Positions 43,264 through 51,349 of a DNA stretch of 64,000 bases are shown here, piece after piece (within the stretch, counting starts at the first letter, position 1; every line of letters starts with the position of its first letter). The translations under genes and the position numbers were made by a program. The stretch covers positions 186,001-250,000 of the forward strand of contig NZ_FPKW01000004.1 in the NCBI RefSeq assembly GCF_900114875.1, in the 5' to 3' direction. The notes under the pieces were generated by a model. It was not told the DNA's origin. It was given only the letters and a program-made list of their open reading frames with translations, and searched no databases. This DNA comes from Chryseobacterium limigenitum. Lineage in GTDB: Bacteria > Bacteroidota > Bacteroidia > Flavobacteriales > Weeksellaceae.

Positions 43264-44346
43264 ATGAATTTAAATCGATACAACAGGCAGATTATATTAC
43301 CGGATTTCGGAGTTTCTGCACAGGAAAAAATCGCCCATTCATCTGTATTGGTGGTCGGCGCAGGTGGATTGGGATGCCCGGTTCTCCAGATATTGGTGTC
43401 TACGGGCGTTGGGGTAGTAGGTATAGTAGATTTTGATACAATAGAATTAGAAAACCTTCATCGCCAGTCTTTGTACAGAGAGCAAGATGTAGGATTACCC
43501 AAAGTTATTACCGCGGTAGAACATCTAAGTAAAATTAATTCTGAAATTGAGATTATTGCATTTCAGGAAATGATAACGGGTAAAAATGTTTTGTCGATGA
43601 TCCATAATTTTGATGTAGTGGTAGATTGCACAGACAATTTTGCAACAAGATATTTGTTGAATGACGCTTGCTATCTGATGAAAAAACCTTTGGTCTATGC
43701 CTCTATTTTTCAGAATGAAGGTCAGGTTTCGGTTTTTAATGTGGAAAAGGAAAATCAAATCACCAATTATCGGGATCTTTTCCCGGTTCCACCCAATCAA
43801 AATGAAGTTCCGAACTGTAATGAAGCCGGAGTTTTGCCTGCGCATTCGGCGGTTATCGGTACTTTTCAGGCAAATGAAGTTATCAAATTATTGATTGACT
43901 CTCCCGAAACTCTGATTCACCAATTATTGGTTTTCAACACGAAGAATTATGAGTCAATGAAAATCAATTTTAAGGAAAGTACGGAAAAATCAGGACCGAA
44001 AACGATTCAAGAATTTCTGAACTTTAATTATAATGAATTTTGTAACAGTTTTGATAATAGCATAAAATCACATCAGGAATTGATATCGTTTTTAAATCAA
44101 AACAACAGTATTTTGATAGATGTAAGGGAAAGCGATGAACAACCTAAAATTGCATTAGCAAAGACTTTAGAAATTCCGTTAAGTTCACTGGAACAAAATC
44201 TGAACAAACTAAATTGTTACACATCCATCTGTTTTGTCTGTGCTTCAGGAGCTCGAAGCCAAAAAGCATTAAAACTGTTAAAAAGTCACTTTCCTGATAA
44301 AGAAATAAAGCATCTTAAATCAGGGATAAAATCAATTCAACAATGA
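43264..44346 (+). CDS. moeB: MoeB-type adenylyltransferase with C-terminal rhodanese domain
   Basis: A 360-residue E1-like enzyme that adenylates the MoaD C-terminus. The ATP-binding 'VLVVGAGGLGCPVLQILVSTG' and 'DFDTIELENLHRQSLY' are clear, and 'VPNCNEAGVLPAHSAVIGTFQANE' (in part: NCNEAGVLPAHSAVIGT) follows; the paired zinc cysteines of many MoeB proteins (CxxC) are not obvious. From about residue 270 a rhodanese-like domain follows, with Asp-Val-Arg-Glu (DVRES) and an active-site Cys in 'FVCASGARSQKALKLL', so the protein may itself supply sulphur. The stop overlaps the moaE start (ATGA). Confidence 0.9.
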   Translation: MNLNRYNRQIILPDFGVSAQEKIAHSSVLVVGAGGLGCPVLQILVSTGVGVVGIVDFDTIELENLHRQSLYREQDVGLPKVITAVEHLSKINSEIEIIAFQEMITGKNVLSMIHNFDVVVDCTDNFATRYLLNDACYLMKKPLVYASIFQNEGQVSVFNVEKENQITNYRDLFPVPPNQNEVPNCNEAGVLPAHSAVIGTFQANEVIKLLIDSPETLIHQLLVFNTKNYESMKINFKESTEKSGPKTIQEFLNFNYNEFCNSFDNSIKSHQELISFLNQNNSILIDVRESDEQPKIALAKTLEIPLSSLEQNLNKLNCYTSICFVCASGARSQKALKLLKSHFPDKEIKHLKSGIKSIQQ

Positions 44347-44780
44347 AAAAATTAAAAAATATTTTTATCGAAGGCCCTATAAATCCTGCTTTTGTTGCGG
44401 AAAGCATCACTAAGCATACAGTAAAAACTGCTATTGGAGGACATAGTATTTTTCTCGGTCAGATCCGTGAAGATTTAATTGACGATAAAAAAGTAGAAGC
44501 AATTGATTTCACCACATATCATGAAATGGCCTTAGAAAAAGCTGGAGAAATTCGCGAAGATATCATTACAAAATATGAATTGACTTGCGCACATATTTAC
44601 CATTCTCTGGGCAAAATCAAAGTTGGCGAAATATGTCTTTTCGTCTTCACTTCAGCCCCACATCGCAAGGAAGCCATTCGTGCCTGCGATGAAATGGTTG
44701 ATAGGATCAAGAAAGAAGTTCCTTTATGGGGGAAAGAAATATGGGAAGATAATACTCACACTTGGAAAGAAAATAAATAA
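44343..44780 (+). CDS. moaE: Molybdopterin synthase catalytic subunit MoaE
   Basis: A 145-residue MoaE: 'VKTAIGGHSIFLGQIRED' near residue 30, 'FTTYHEMALEKAGEIREDII' near 55, 'YHSLGKIKVGEICLFVFTSAPHRKEAIRACDEMVDRIKKEVPLWGKE' (in part: HRKEAIRACDEMVDRIKKEV). The last Lys residues supply the catalytic site. It forms a heterotetramer with MoaD. It overlaps moeB by four bases and precedes the moaC-moaB fusion by 11. Confidence 0.95.
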   Translation: MKKLKNIFIEGPINPAFVAESITKHTVKTAIGGHSIFLGQIREDLIDDKKVEAIDFTTYHEMALEKAGEIREDIITKYELTCAHIYHSLGKIKVGEICLFVFTSAPHRKEAIRACDEMVDRIKKEVPLWGKEIWEDNTHTWKENK

Positions 44781-44791
44781 TTAAAAATAAA

Positions 44792-45697
44792 ATGGTTAAT
44801 ATTACTCACAAAAATAGTACTCTCAGAAAAGCTTTAGCCGAAGCTGTACTGAGCGTTAGTTCACAAGATACAATTGATGCAATAGTTAACAACAAAGTTC
44901 CTAAAGGCAATGTTTTTGAAATGTCAAAAACAGCAGGATTATTTGCAGCAAAAAAAACAAGTGACATGATTCCTGATTGTCATCCGCTTCCGATAGAATA
45001 TACTTCCATACAGTTTGAAATTAGAGATCTTGATATTTATATTACTTCAGAGATTCACACGATTTATAAAACGGGTGTGGAAGTAGAGGCAATGCACTCG
45101 GCATCCGTTGTAGCGCTTACAATGTACGATATGCTGAAGCCAATCGATAAAAACATTGAAATCAGAAATATCAGACTCATTGAGAAAAAGGGCGGAAAAT
45201 CTGATATCAAAGATTCGGGAGAAGGTATCGATGCTTCTGTAATTGTTTGTTCCGACAGTATTTTTGCAGGAAAAAAAGAAGATAAAGCAGGGAAAGCAAT
45301 TATTTCATCTTTAGAAAAGAATAATGTAAAGACAAATGATTATGTAATTATTCCTGATGAAGTTTTAGAAATTCAAAATAAAATAAAGTCTGATATTGAA
45401 AATGGGATTGACCTAATAATGATTACAGGCGGAACCGGACTTTCAAAAAGAGACGTTACACCAGAAGCAGTTCGTCCGCTTTTAGACAGAGAAATTCCCG
45501 GAATTGCCGAAGCAATCAGAAGCTACGGGCAATTGCGAACTCCTTATTCTATGCTTTCCAGAAGTCTTGCCGGAATGATTGGCGATACGTTGATTATTGC
45601 ACTTCCCGGCTCTACAAAAGGTGCGGAAGAATCTATGGATGCCATCTTCCCTGGAATTTTACATATCTATAAAATTTTGAACGGAGGAAAACATTAA
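44792..45697 (+). CDS. moaCB: Bifunctional MoaC-MoaB fusion (cyclic pyranopterin synthase and molybdopterin adenylyltransferase-like)
   Basis: A 301-residue fusion. Residues 1-145 are MoaC: 'TSDMIPDCHPLPIEY', 'TGVEVEAMHSASVVALTMYDMLKP' (in part) with the catalytic His/Lys region, which makes cyclic pyranopterin monophosphate from MoaA's product. Residues 150-301 are MoaB/MogA: 'DASVIVCSDSIFAGKKEDKAG', 'LIMITGGTGLSKRDVTPEAV' and 'SMLSRSLAGMIGDTLIIALPGSTKGAEES' (in part), which adenylates molybdopterin for MoeA. Together with moaA, moaD, moaE, moeB, moeA and mobA this completes the pathway. The fusion is known in some Bacteroidota. It ends the Moco operon. Confidence 0.95.
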   Translation: MVNITHKNSTLRKALAEAVLSVSSQDTIDAIVNNKVPKGNVFEMSKTAGLFAAKKTSDMIPDCHPLPIEYTSIQFEIRDLDIYITSEIHTIYKTGVEVEAMHSASVVALTMYDMLKPIDKNIEIRNIRLIEKKGGKSDIKDSGEGIDASVIVCSDSIFAGKKEDKAGKAIISSLEKNNVKTNDYVIIPDEVLEIQNKIKSDIENGIDLIMITGGTGLSKRDVTPEAVRPLLDREIPGIAEAIRSYGQLRTPYSMLSRSLAGMIGDTLIIALPGSTKGAEESMDAIFPGILHIYKILNGGKH

Positions 45698-45720
45698 AGT
45701 AAACTGATATTTATCAGAAT

Positions 45721-45746
45721 AATAAAATACTAAAAAGTCTTTTATT
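45721..45746. promoter_or_regulatory. Palindromic operator, hemerythrin-PAS gene (site d)
   Basis: AATAAAATAC (45721-45730), spacer TAAAAA, GTCTTTTATT (45737-45746): nine of ten arm bases pair. The centre is 27.5 bases before TAAATTTA (45761-45768), one base off the -7 consensus. The arms are identical in sequence to those of site e at 46831. A second, weaker copy may lie at 45816-45841. Confidence 0.75.
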
Positions 45747-45859
45747 TGGAATTCAAACCTTAAATTTATCATTATCTAAATAGTAAAAAAGGAAAGTCAA
45801 AGGTTTTTCTTTAAAATTAAAAGATAAAAAGATATTAATATTTTATTTAAAATTTAAAA

Positions 45860-46816
45860 ATGGTCAAAGAACAATTTAAAGCAGGTCATCCCGTTCATAC
45901 CTATTTGGTTGAAGAGGAGTTAATCATCACTCTGTTGGAAGAGTTAATTAATACAAATCCGAACGAAGAGTTTCAGAAATTTTATAACCTTTTCAATCAT
46001 TTAGCAACTGTAGAAAGAAGGTTTGAGCGAAAAGAAAATCAGTTGTTTCCCTTTTTAGAACAAAAGGGCTGGACAGGGCCTTCAAGAAATATGTGGTCTT
46101 TTCATGATACGATTCGGGATATTTTCAGAATAATCAGAAAAAATATTGACGATAAAGATTTAGATTCTGCTAAACAAAATATAGAATATGCGGGTCAGAA
46201 TCTGAAAAACCTGATGGAAGTTGAAAAAAGAGTACTGTTCCCCAATGCGATGGATATTCTCTCAGATGAGGAATGGATAAAAATGCGTGAAGGTGAAAAC
46301 GAAATAGGCTGGATGCTGAATGAATCACCTGCAAAATATCCTGATGAAGTACAATATGTTCATCCCTCCGAAGATACCACTTTGAGAACAGAGGTTGTTT
46401 TTGATGAAAATGCATCACATTTTGATGAAGGATATATGACGGTAGAGCAGGTAAATCTGTTGTTCAGAACTTTGCCATTAGATCTAACGTATGTAGATGA
46501 AAACGATCGTGTAATTTTCTATAACCGTGGAGAAGAGCGTGTTTTTCCCAGAAGTGCTGGTATTATAGGAAGGGAAGTTCGTTTTTGCCATCCTCCGAAA
46601 AGTGTTGATACGGTACTGAAAATTTTAGAAGCTTTCAGAAAAGGTGAACAAAATGAAGCTTCGTTTTGGTTTAATTACCGAGATAAACTAATTTATGTTA
46701 GATATTTTGCAGTCCGTGATTCGGAAAAAAATTATCGTGGCGTAATTGAGATGTCGCAGGATATTTCTGAGACAAAAAAAATTGAAGGGGAGCGAAGACT
46801 TTTGGAATGGGAATGA
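45860..46816 (+). CDS. Hemerythrin-PAS protein (DUF438-like)
   Basis: A 318-residue cytoplasmic protein. Residues 1-140 form a hemerythrin-like four-helix domain with candidate iron ligands (H15 in 'AGHPVHTYLVEEE', 'FNHLATVERRFERKENQLFPFLE', 'WSFHDTIRDIFR', 'EKRVLFPNAMD'; longer stretches quoted in part). A linker leads to a PAS domain from about residue 190 ('LLFRTLPLDLTYVDENDRVIFYNRGEERVFPRS', in part) that ends in the usual 'RGVIEMSQDISETKKIEGE'. Such proteins sense or react with O2 or NO. The gene stands alone between operator site d and rrf2; NO handling fits the neighbours. Confidence 0.88.
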   Translation: MVKEQFKAGHPVHTYLVEEELIITLLEELINTNPNEEFQKFYNLFNHLATVERRFERKENQLFPFLEQKGWTGPSRNMWSFHDTIRDIFRIIRKNIDDKDLDSAKQNIEYAGQNLKNLMEVEKRVLFPNAMDILSDEEWIKMREGENEIGWMLNESPAKYPDEVQYVHPSEDTTLRTEVVFDENASHFDEGYMTVEQVNLLFRTLPLDLTYVDENDRVIFYNRGEERVFPRSAGIIGREVRFCHPPKSVDTVLKILEAFRKGEQNEASFWFNYRDKLIYVRYFAVRDSEKNYRGVIEMSQDISETKKIEGERRLLEWE

Positions 46817-46830
46817 TAATTATCATTTAA

Positions 46831-46856
46831 AATAAAATACTAAATTGTCTTTTATT
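46831..46856. promoter_or_regulatory. Palindromic operator, rrf2 gene (site e)
   Basis: AATAAAATAC (46831-46840), spacer TAAATT, GTCTTTTATT (46847-46856). The arms match site d exactly. The centre is 27.5 bases before the consensus -7 box TATCTTTG at 46871-46878, and no TTTG -33 box is present, as expected of an activator-dependent promoter. Just upstream the 14-base palindrome ATGATAATTATCAT (46813-46826) spans the end of the previous gene. Confidence 0.78.
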
Positions 46857-46895
46857 TCAAAATAGATTTTTATCTTTGTATTATAAAAATAGCAA

Positions 46896-47327
46896 ATGTT
46901 TTCTAAAACCTGTGAATACGCCATTCGAGCTTTGATATTTATCGCACAGAAGTCTAAGGACGGAAGTAGGGTGGGGATTAAAGATATTTCATCAGGGATA
47001 GATTCTCCGGAATATTTTATTGCTAAAATATTACAGGATCTCAGCAGAAAGGGCTTTGTACAATCAGCAAAAGGACCCAACGGAGGTTTTTACATGGAAG
47101 GAAAAGATCTTGAACAGTCTGTAGCTGATATCGTGAGAGAAATAGATGGAGATAAACTCTTTTCGGGTTGTGGTCTCGGTCTTAAAGAATGTTCGGAAGA
47201 TCATCCTTGTCCTATTCATAATGATTTTAAGCATATTCGCCAGAAAATAAAAGATATGCTGGAAAATTCTAAAATCGAAATGTTTGTTAAAAATCTAGAT
47301 TTGAAATTGACTTTTCTAAAAAAATAA
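46896..47327 (+). CDS. Rrf2-family regulator, NsrR-like
   Basis: A 143-residue winged-helix regulator. The start MFSKTCEYAIRALIFIAQ and 'GIDSPEYFIAKILQDLSRKGFVQSAKGPNGGFYM' (in part: SPEYFIAKILQDLSRKG, SAKGPNGG) are typical of Rrf2. Three cysteines, C92, C99 and C105 ('SGCGLGLKECSEDHPCPIH'), match the cluster-binding set of NsrR/IscR-like proteins, so it probably holds an Fe-S cluster that reacts with NO. Its own promoter carries operator site e. It is upstream of nirK, which makes an NO-responsive role likely; its DNA site is not known. Confidence 0.92.
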   Translation: MFSKTCEYAIRALIFIAQKSKDGSRVGIKDISSGIDSPEYFIAKILQDLSRKGFVQSAKGPNGGFYMEGKDLEQSVADIVREIDGDKLFSGCGLGLKECSEDHPCPIHNDFKHIRQKIKDMLENSKIEMFVKNLDLKLTFLKK

Positions 47328-47379
47328 ACCACTTAAATAATTAAAAAGATAATAATTTTGAATATAAAAACTATCAAAT

Positions 47380-47405
47380 AATAAAATACTTTAAGGTATT
47401 TATAT
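47380..47405. promoter_or_regulatory. Palindromic operator, nirK (site f)
   Basis: AATAAAATAC (47380-47389), spacer TTTAAG, then GTATTTATAT (47396-47405): the left arm is identical to sites d and e and the right arm agrees in six of ten positions. A candidate -7 box, AATCTTTG (47438-47445), lies 45 bases from the centre, and a weaker one, TATTTTAA, near 47422. Binding here is plausible rather than clear. Confidence 0.55.
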
Positions 47406-47459
47406 GTTATTTAAATTTAATTATTTTAAAACATGAGAATCTTTGTAAATCTATACAAA

Positions 47460-48494
47460 ATGAGAAAATCACTCTTAGTAACAGCTGTTTTGTCTGCATT
47501 CATTAGTTTGAATTCCTGCAAACAAGACGAATCTGCTTCATCTGAAAACAAGCAAGATGCAGAACAGATCAAAACTGACGGAACTACCGAAGAACACAAG
47601 TTTGCAGTAGCACCTAATGTTCCCTTACCCATTGGTAACCGTGCTGCAAAAAAAGTTATCGTCAGACTTGAAACCATTGAAAAAGTGGGCGAACTTGCAG
47701 ATGGAACGCAATATAATTTTTGGACGTTCAACGGAACAGTTCCCGGAAGTTTCATCAGAGCAAGAGTGGGAGATGACATTGAACTTCATCTTAAAAATAA
47801 CGAAAATTCAACCTTTCCTCACAATATAGATTTACATGCGGTAAACGGCCCCGGAGGTGGAGCAGAAGCAACTTTTGTTGCGCCAGGAAAAGAAGCCGTG
47901 TTTACTTTTAAAGCAACCAATCCGGGGTTATACGTTTACCATTGTGCAACTGCACCTGTAGGAATGCATATTGCCAACGGAATGTATGGTTTGATTTTAA
48001 TTGAACCGGAAGGTGGACTGCCAAAAGTGGACAAAGAATTCTACATTATGCAGGGTGATTTCTACACCAAAGGTAAATTTGGAGACAAAGGTCTTCAGGA
48101 ATTTGATATGGATAAAGCTATTGCCGAACATCCTGATTATATTGTATTCAATGGTAATACAGGTGCCCTGTTAGGTGCAAATGAGCTTCAGGCCAAGGTA
48201 AGTGAAACCGTAAGATTCTATGTTGGAAATGGTGGACCAAATATGACATCATCATTCCATGTTATTGGTGAAATTTTCGATAAAGTATACATAGAAGGTG
48301 GAAGTAAAATTAATGAGAATGTACAAACAACGGTAATTCCTCCGGGCGGAGCTTCAATCGTAGAGTTTAAAGCGACAGTTCCCGGCGAGTATGTGATTGT
48401 GGATCATGCGATTTTCAGAGCCTTTAATAAAGGTGCTTTAGGTAAAATTAAAATCACCGGAGCTGAAAATCCTGCGGTTTACAAAAAAAACTAA
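47460..48494 (+). CDS. nirK: Copper nitrite reductase NirK (lipoprotein)
   Basis: A 344-residue NirK reducing nitrite to NO in the periplasm. I use the ATG at 47460 ([20 protein letters not shown], lipobox Cys20); the longer frame from 47433 would include the -7 box. Type 1 copper: H121, C162, H170, M175. Type 2: H126, H161, H316. Catalytic Asp124 and His267 are also present ('PHNIDLHA', '[18 protein letters not shown]', 'SSFHVIG', 'VDHAIFRAF'). It is a plain two-domain NirK with no extra cytochrome or cupredoxin domain. Lipid anchoring, as in other Bacteroidota, would place it on the membrane. Confidence 0.96.
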   Translation: MRKSLLVTAVLSAFISLNSCKQDESASSENKQDAEQIKTDGTTEEHKFAVAPNVPLPIGNRAAKKVIVRLETIEKVGELADGTQYNFWTFNGTVPGSFIRARVGDDIELHLKNNENSTFPHNIDLHAVNGPGGGAEATFVAPGKEAVFTFKATNPGLYVYHCATAPVGMHIANGMYGLILIEPEGGLPKVDKEFYIMQGDFYTKGKFGDKGLQEFDMDKAIAEHPDYIVFNGNTGALLGANELQAKVSETVRFYVGNGGPNMTSSFHVIGEIFDKVYIEGGSKINENVQTTVIPPGGASIVEFKATVPGEYVIVDHAIFRAFNKGALGKIKITGAENPAVYKKN

Positions 48495-48535
48495 AATTAC
48501 TTAAGGTTACATTGAGGATCTAAAATATAGAAATA

Positions 48536-49366
48536 ATGAGAATTGTGGTGAGTATGTTTTTTGCAATTGCCGTAACCCTGTTTTCTTGTTCCAGACATTC
48601 TAATATGCATGAAAAATCTCCGGATGTTCATAGCCATTTAAAATATGTCTCCAACTCAAAAAAAATGGTAAGAATTGACGGAGGTGTCTATGAAGCTTTT
48701 ATAGGTAAAGATTCAGGAAGAACTGTAAAAGTAGAAACCTTTTATCTGGACGACAGCCCGGTTACCAATGCAGACTATCTCAGATTTCTTAAAGCAAATC
48801 CTCAATGGACCAAAAGTAAAGTAAAACGTCTTTATGCAGACAGCTCATATCTTCAACATTGGAAAAGTGATTACGAAATACCCGAAAATCTAAGTCCGGA
48901 TGCACCAGTTACAAATGTTTCCTGGTACGCAGCTAAAGAGTATGCAAGAAGTGTTGGTAAAAGATTACCTACAATTGACGAATGGGAATTTACAGCATTG
49001 GCAGATCGTAATTCAAAAAATGCTTCTAAGAAACCTGAGTTTACGGACTATATTTTAAAATCATATCAGAAAAAGGATAAAAATAAGCAAGTTATCAAAC
49101 AAGATTTACCTAATTATTATGGTGTTTATGATATGTATGGAATGGTTTGGGAATGGACATTTGATTTTAATTCTGTAATGATGAGCGGAGAATCCCGCAA
49201 GGATAATACGACAAACGAATCTCTTTTCTGTGCAGGTGCTGCCATCACTTCTAGTGATCTTAGAAATTATGCCGGATTCGTGAGATATGCACTCAGAGGG
49301 AGCCTTAAAGCTGATTATTGTCTTAATAACTTAGGATTCAGATGTGCAAAAAATTTAAATAAATAA
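48536..49366 (+). CDS. NirV-like SUMF1/formylglycine-generating-enzyme-family lipoprotein
   Basis: A 276-residue protein with lipobox 'TLFSCS' near residue 18 and a SUMF1-type domain: 'FYLDDSPVTNADYLRFLKANP', 'NVSWYAAKEYARSVGKRLPTIDEWEFTAL' (in part), 'GVYDMYGMVWEWTFDF' and 'GSLKADYCLNNLGFRCAK' at the end. Family members form formylglycine or carry out related oxidations, but nirK-linked NirV proteins have no proven activity; the copper-binding cysteines of true FGE are not clearly present here. It follows nirK by 41 bases and precedes sco by three. Confidence 0.88.
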   Translation: MRIVVSMFFAIAVTLFSCSRHSNMHEKSPDVHSHLKYVSNSKKMVRIDGGVYEAFIGKDSGRTVKVETFYLDDSPVTNADYLRFLKANPQWTKSKVKRLYADSSYLQHWKSDYEIPENLSPDAPVTNVSWYAAKEYARSVGKRLPTIDEWEFTALADRNSKNASKKPEFTDYILKSYQKKDKNKQVIKQDLPNYYGVYDMYGMVWEWTFDFNSVMMSGESRKDNTTNESLFCAGAAITSSDLRNYAGFVRYALRGSLKADYCLNNLGFRCAKNLNK

Positions 49367-49369
49367 AAA

Positions 49370-49933
49370 ATGAAACGGTTACTATATCTTTTGTTTGCAT
49401 TTTCAATTTTGTCGTGCAGCAAAAAAGAAGAGATTATAAGTCCCGACTCGATTTACAACGTGGGGTCAGTATGGGAAAAACAGGATGGAAGTAAAATTTC
49501 CTTTATAGATCTTAAAGGGAAAGTAATTGTAACGACAATGATTTTTACCTCATGTAAAACTGCTTGTCCGAGGCTGACTGCGGAAATGAAAAAAATAGCA
49601 AAAGAAGTTGGAAAAGTAGATCCTGATAATATCGAATATTTATTGATTTCTATTGACCCTAAAACAGATACTCCTGAAGTTATGAAGGCTTATCTAAAAA
49701 CCCATCAGCTTGATGAAAAAGAATGGATGTTTATCCGCAGCAACGAAAACGATACAAGGGAAATTGCCAATATTATGGCCGTGAAGTATAAAGAGATTTC
49801 TCCTATTGAATTTTCGCACTCCAATATTATTAGTGTGTATTCAAAAAAAGGTACACTGGCTTACCAGAAAGAAGGCCTTGATAACAATATTCAACGCACT
49901 GCAAAAGAAATTAAAAAGCAACTAGAGTTATAA
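49370..49933 (+). CDS. SCO1/SenC-family copper chaperone (lipoprotein)
   Basis: A 187-residue thioredoxin-fold protein with lipobox 'SILSC' (Cys16), copper-binding C62-x3-C66 ('TSCKTACPRL') and His150 ('FSHSN'). SCO proteins deliver copper to copper enzymes; here the most likely client is NirK, four genes in the same run. It is three bases after the SUMF1-like gene and 19 before the cytochrome c. Confidence 0.94.
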   Translation: MKRLLYLLFAFSILSCSKKEEIISPDSIYNVGSVWEKQDGSKISFIDLKGKVIVTTMIFTSCKTACPRLTAEMKKIAKEVGKVDPDNIEYLLISIDPKTDTPEVMKAYLKTHQLDEKEWMFIRSNENDTREIANIMAVKYKEISPIEFSHSNIISVYSKKGTLAYQKEGLDNNIQRTAKEIKKQLEL

Positions 49934-49952
49934 ATTATAAAAAAATTGAAAA

Positions 49953-50366
49953 ATGAAAAAGGTAGTATTAGGTGCAGTTTTATCAGCACTCACAATGATC
50001 TCATGCTCAGATAAAAAGCCAACAGAAACAGCGGTAGAATCTAATGTAATGCTTGAAGAGCCTAAGACAATAGATTCTGCAGCAATGGCATCTAAATCTG
50101 AAACATTAACACCCGAAGCCGAAGGAAAAGAGTTGTTAGAAGGAATGGATTGTCTGTCATGTCATAAAGTAGACGCTAAATTGGTTGGTCCATCATATCA
50201 GGATGTTGCAGCAAAATATACAGAAGCTGATATTGATATGCTTGCGCAGAAAATCATTGATGGCGGAAAAGGAAACTGGGGAGATATCCCAATGACACCT
50301 CACTCAGGAATGAGTAAAGAAAATGCTCAGAAGATGGTAAAATATATTCTTTCTTTAAAAAAATAG
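49953..50366 (+). CDS. Small c-type cytochrome (lipoprotein)
   Basis: A 137-residue class I cytochrome c with lipobox 'LTMISC' (Cys18), a Thr/Glu/Ala-rich linker, one haem motif C67-LS-C70-H71 and an axial Met probably in 'DIPMTPHSGM'. Its last segment reads 'MVKYILSL'. It is the probable electron donor to NirK in the periplasm. It is the last gene of the nirK-SUMF1-sco-cytochrome run and is followed by a terminator-like hairpin. Confidence 0.94.
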   Translation: MKKVVLGAVLSALTMISCSDKKPTETAVESNVMLEEPKTIDSAAMASKSETLTPEAEGKELLEGMDCLSCHKVDAKLVGPSYQDVAAKYTEADIDMLAQKIIDGGKGNWGDIPMTPHSGMSKENAQKMVKYILSLKK

Positions 50367-50394
50367 ATAAATATTTATATAATATTTGGAAGTT

Positions 50395-50414
50395 AAAACA
50401 GCTGAACCTGTTTT
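50395..50414 (+). terminator. Terminator-like hairpin after the cytochrome c
   Basis: AAAACAG (50395-50401) and CTGTTTT (50408-50414) pair perfectly around a six-base loop, ending in T residues. It lies 29 bases after the stop codon of the cytochrome gene. Confidence 0.6.
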
Positions 50415-50426
50415 GATCTCACTTTT

Positions 50427-50496
50427 CTCTCTGGCATTACGAATCCATGTTTTTTACTTGCTGAATTTTTAATTATCGTAATGCCATGAAAGAGAG
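50427..50496. repeat. Long imperfect inverted repeat between cytochrome c and ric
   Basis: CTCTCT-GGCATTACGA (50427-50442) pairs with TCGTAATGCC (50476-50485) and AGAGAG (50491-50496), with a five-base bulge on the right and a 33-base loop. The stem of 16 pairs is unusual in this A+T-rich intergenic stretch (50367-50611). It might be a regulatory RNA stem or a remnant of a small mobile repeat; no function is assigned. Confidence 0.5.
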
Positions 50497-50585
50497 TGGC
50501 TTTTGAAATAATTGAGTTACAGTTTTTATTTTAAAAATCTGTAATTGAAACAAAGCAATAGTGCAAAACAAAAAAATTTTAAAAT

Positions 50586-50611
50586 AATAAAAGATAAAAA
50601 AGTATTAAATT
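50586..50611. promoter_or_regulatory. Palindromic operator-like site, ric (site g)
   Basis: AATAAAAGAT (50586-50595), six-base spacer, GTATTAAATT (50602-50611): seven of ten right-arm positions agree with GTCTTTTATT. It ends directly at the ATG, so it cannot act as a class II activator site for this start; it may repress, or be a chance match. Confidence 0.4.
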
Positions 50612-51337
50612 ATGAATACACAGACAGACTTTATAGGAGACATTGTAGCAGAAGATTTTAGAACTGCTGCGATATTCAAAAAATATGGCATCGATTTTTG
50701 TTGTAAAGGAGGTAGAACGATAGAAGAAGCGTGTGGTCCGAGAAATTTAGATAGTGATCAAATTTATTCAGACATAGAAAATCTTCCGAAGACTGATGGT
50801 AATTCTATTGATTTCAACAGTTGGCCATTAGATCTTTTAGCAGATTACGTAGAAAAAACGCATCACCGCTATGTGGAAGAAAAAACACCTGTTTTGCAAC
50901 AATTTTTGGATAAGTTATGTAAAGTTCATGGTGCCCTGCATCCTGAGTTATTCGAGATCAGGGATCTGTTTTTTGCATCTGCACAGGATTTGGCTTCACA
51001 CATGAAAAAAGAAGAGTTAATGCTTTTCCCATTTATTAAAAATATGGTTAGAGCGCAAATAGAAGGAATGGCAATTCCGCAACCTCCATTTGGATCGGTA
51101 GAAAACCCTGTAAATATGATGAAGCACGAGCATACTGTTGAAGGAGAGCGATTAAGAAAAATTGCAGAACTTACAGATGAATATACACCTCCTGCAGATG
51201 CTTGTAATACCTATAAAGTAACATTTGCAATGCTTCAGGATTTTGAAAATGATCTTCATAAACATATTCATTTAGAAAATAATATTCTCTTTCCAAAAGC
51301 GATTCAATTAGAAAAAGAATTTTCAGTAGAACACTAA
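50612..51337 (+). CDS. ric: Iron-sulphur cluster repair di-iron protein RIC (ScdA/YtfE-like)
   Basis: A 241-residue protein: an N-terminal ScdA-type domain with the 'FIGDIVAEDFRTAAIFKKYGIDFCCKGG' start (in part; Cys30-Cys31) and a hemerythrin-like di-iron domain from about residue 80 with His in 'KTHHRYVEEKTPVL', 'HGALHPELFEIRDL', 'MKKEELMLFPFIK', 'MMKHEHTVEGERL' and 'LHKHIHLENNILFP'. RIC repairs iron-sulphur clusters after NO or oxidant damage. It precedes the NO reductase gene by 12 bases, so they are co-expressed. Confidence 0.95.
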   Translation: MNTQTDFIGDIVAEDFRTAAIFKKYGIDFCCKGGRTIEEACGPRNLDSDQIYSDIENLPKTDGNSIDFNSWPLDLLADYVEKTHHRYVEEKTPVLQQFLDKLCKVHGALHPELFEIRDLFFASAQDLASHMKKEELMLFPFIKNMVRAQIEGMAIPQPPFGSVENPVNMMKHEHTVEGERLRKIAELTDEYTPPADACNTYKVTFAMLQDFENDLHKHIHLENNILFPKAIQLEKEFSVEH

Positions 51338-51349
51338 ATTGAGAAGATT

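Noticed and set aside
46813..46826. ATGATAATTATCAT as a Fur box
   Set aside because: It is a 14-base palindrome with GATAAT halves but overlaps the end of the preceding gene and lacks the third repeat of a Fur site; no iron gene follows directly.
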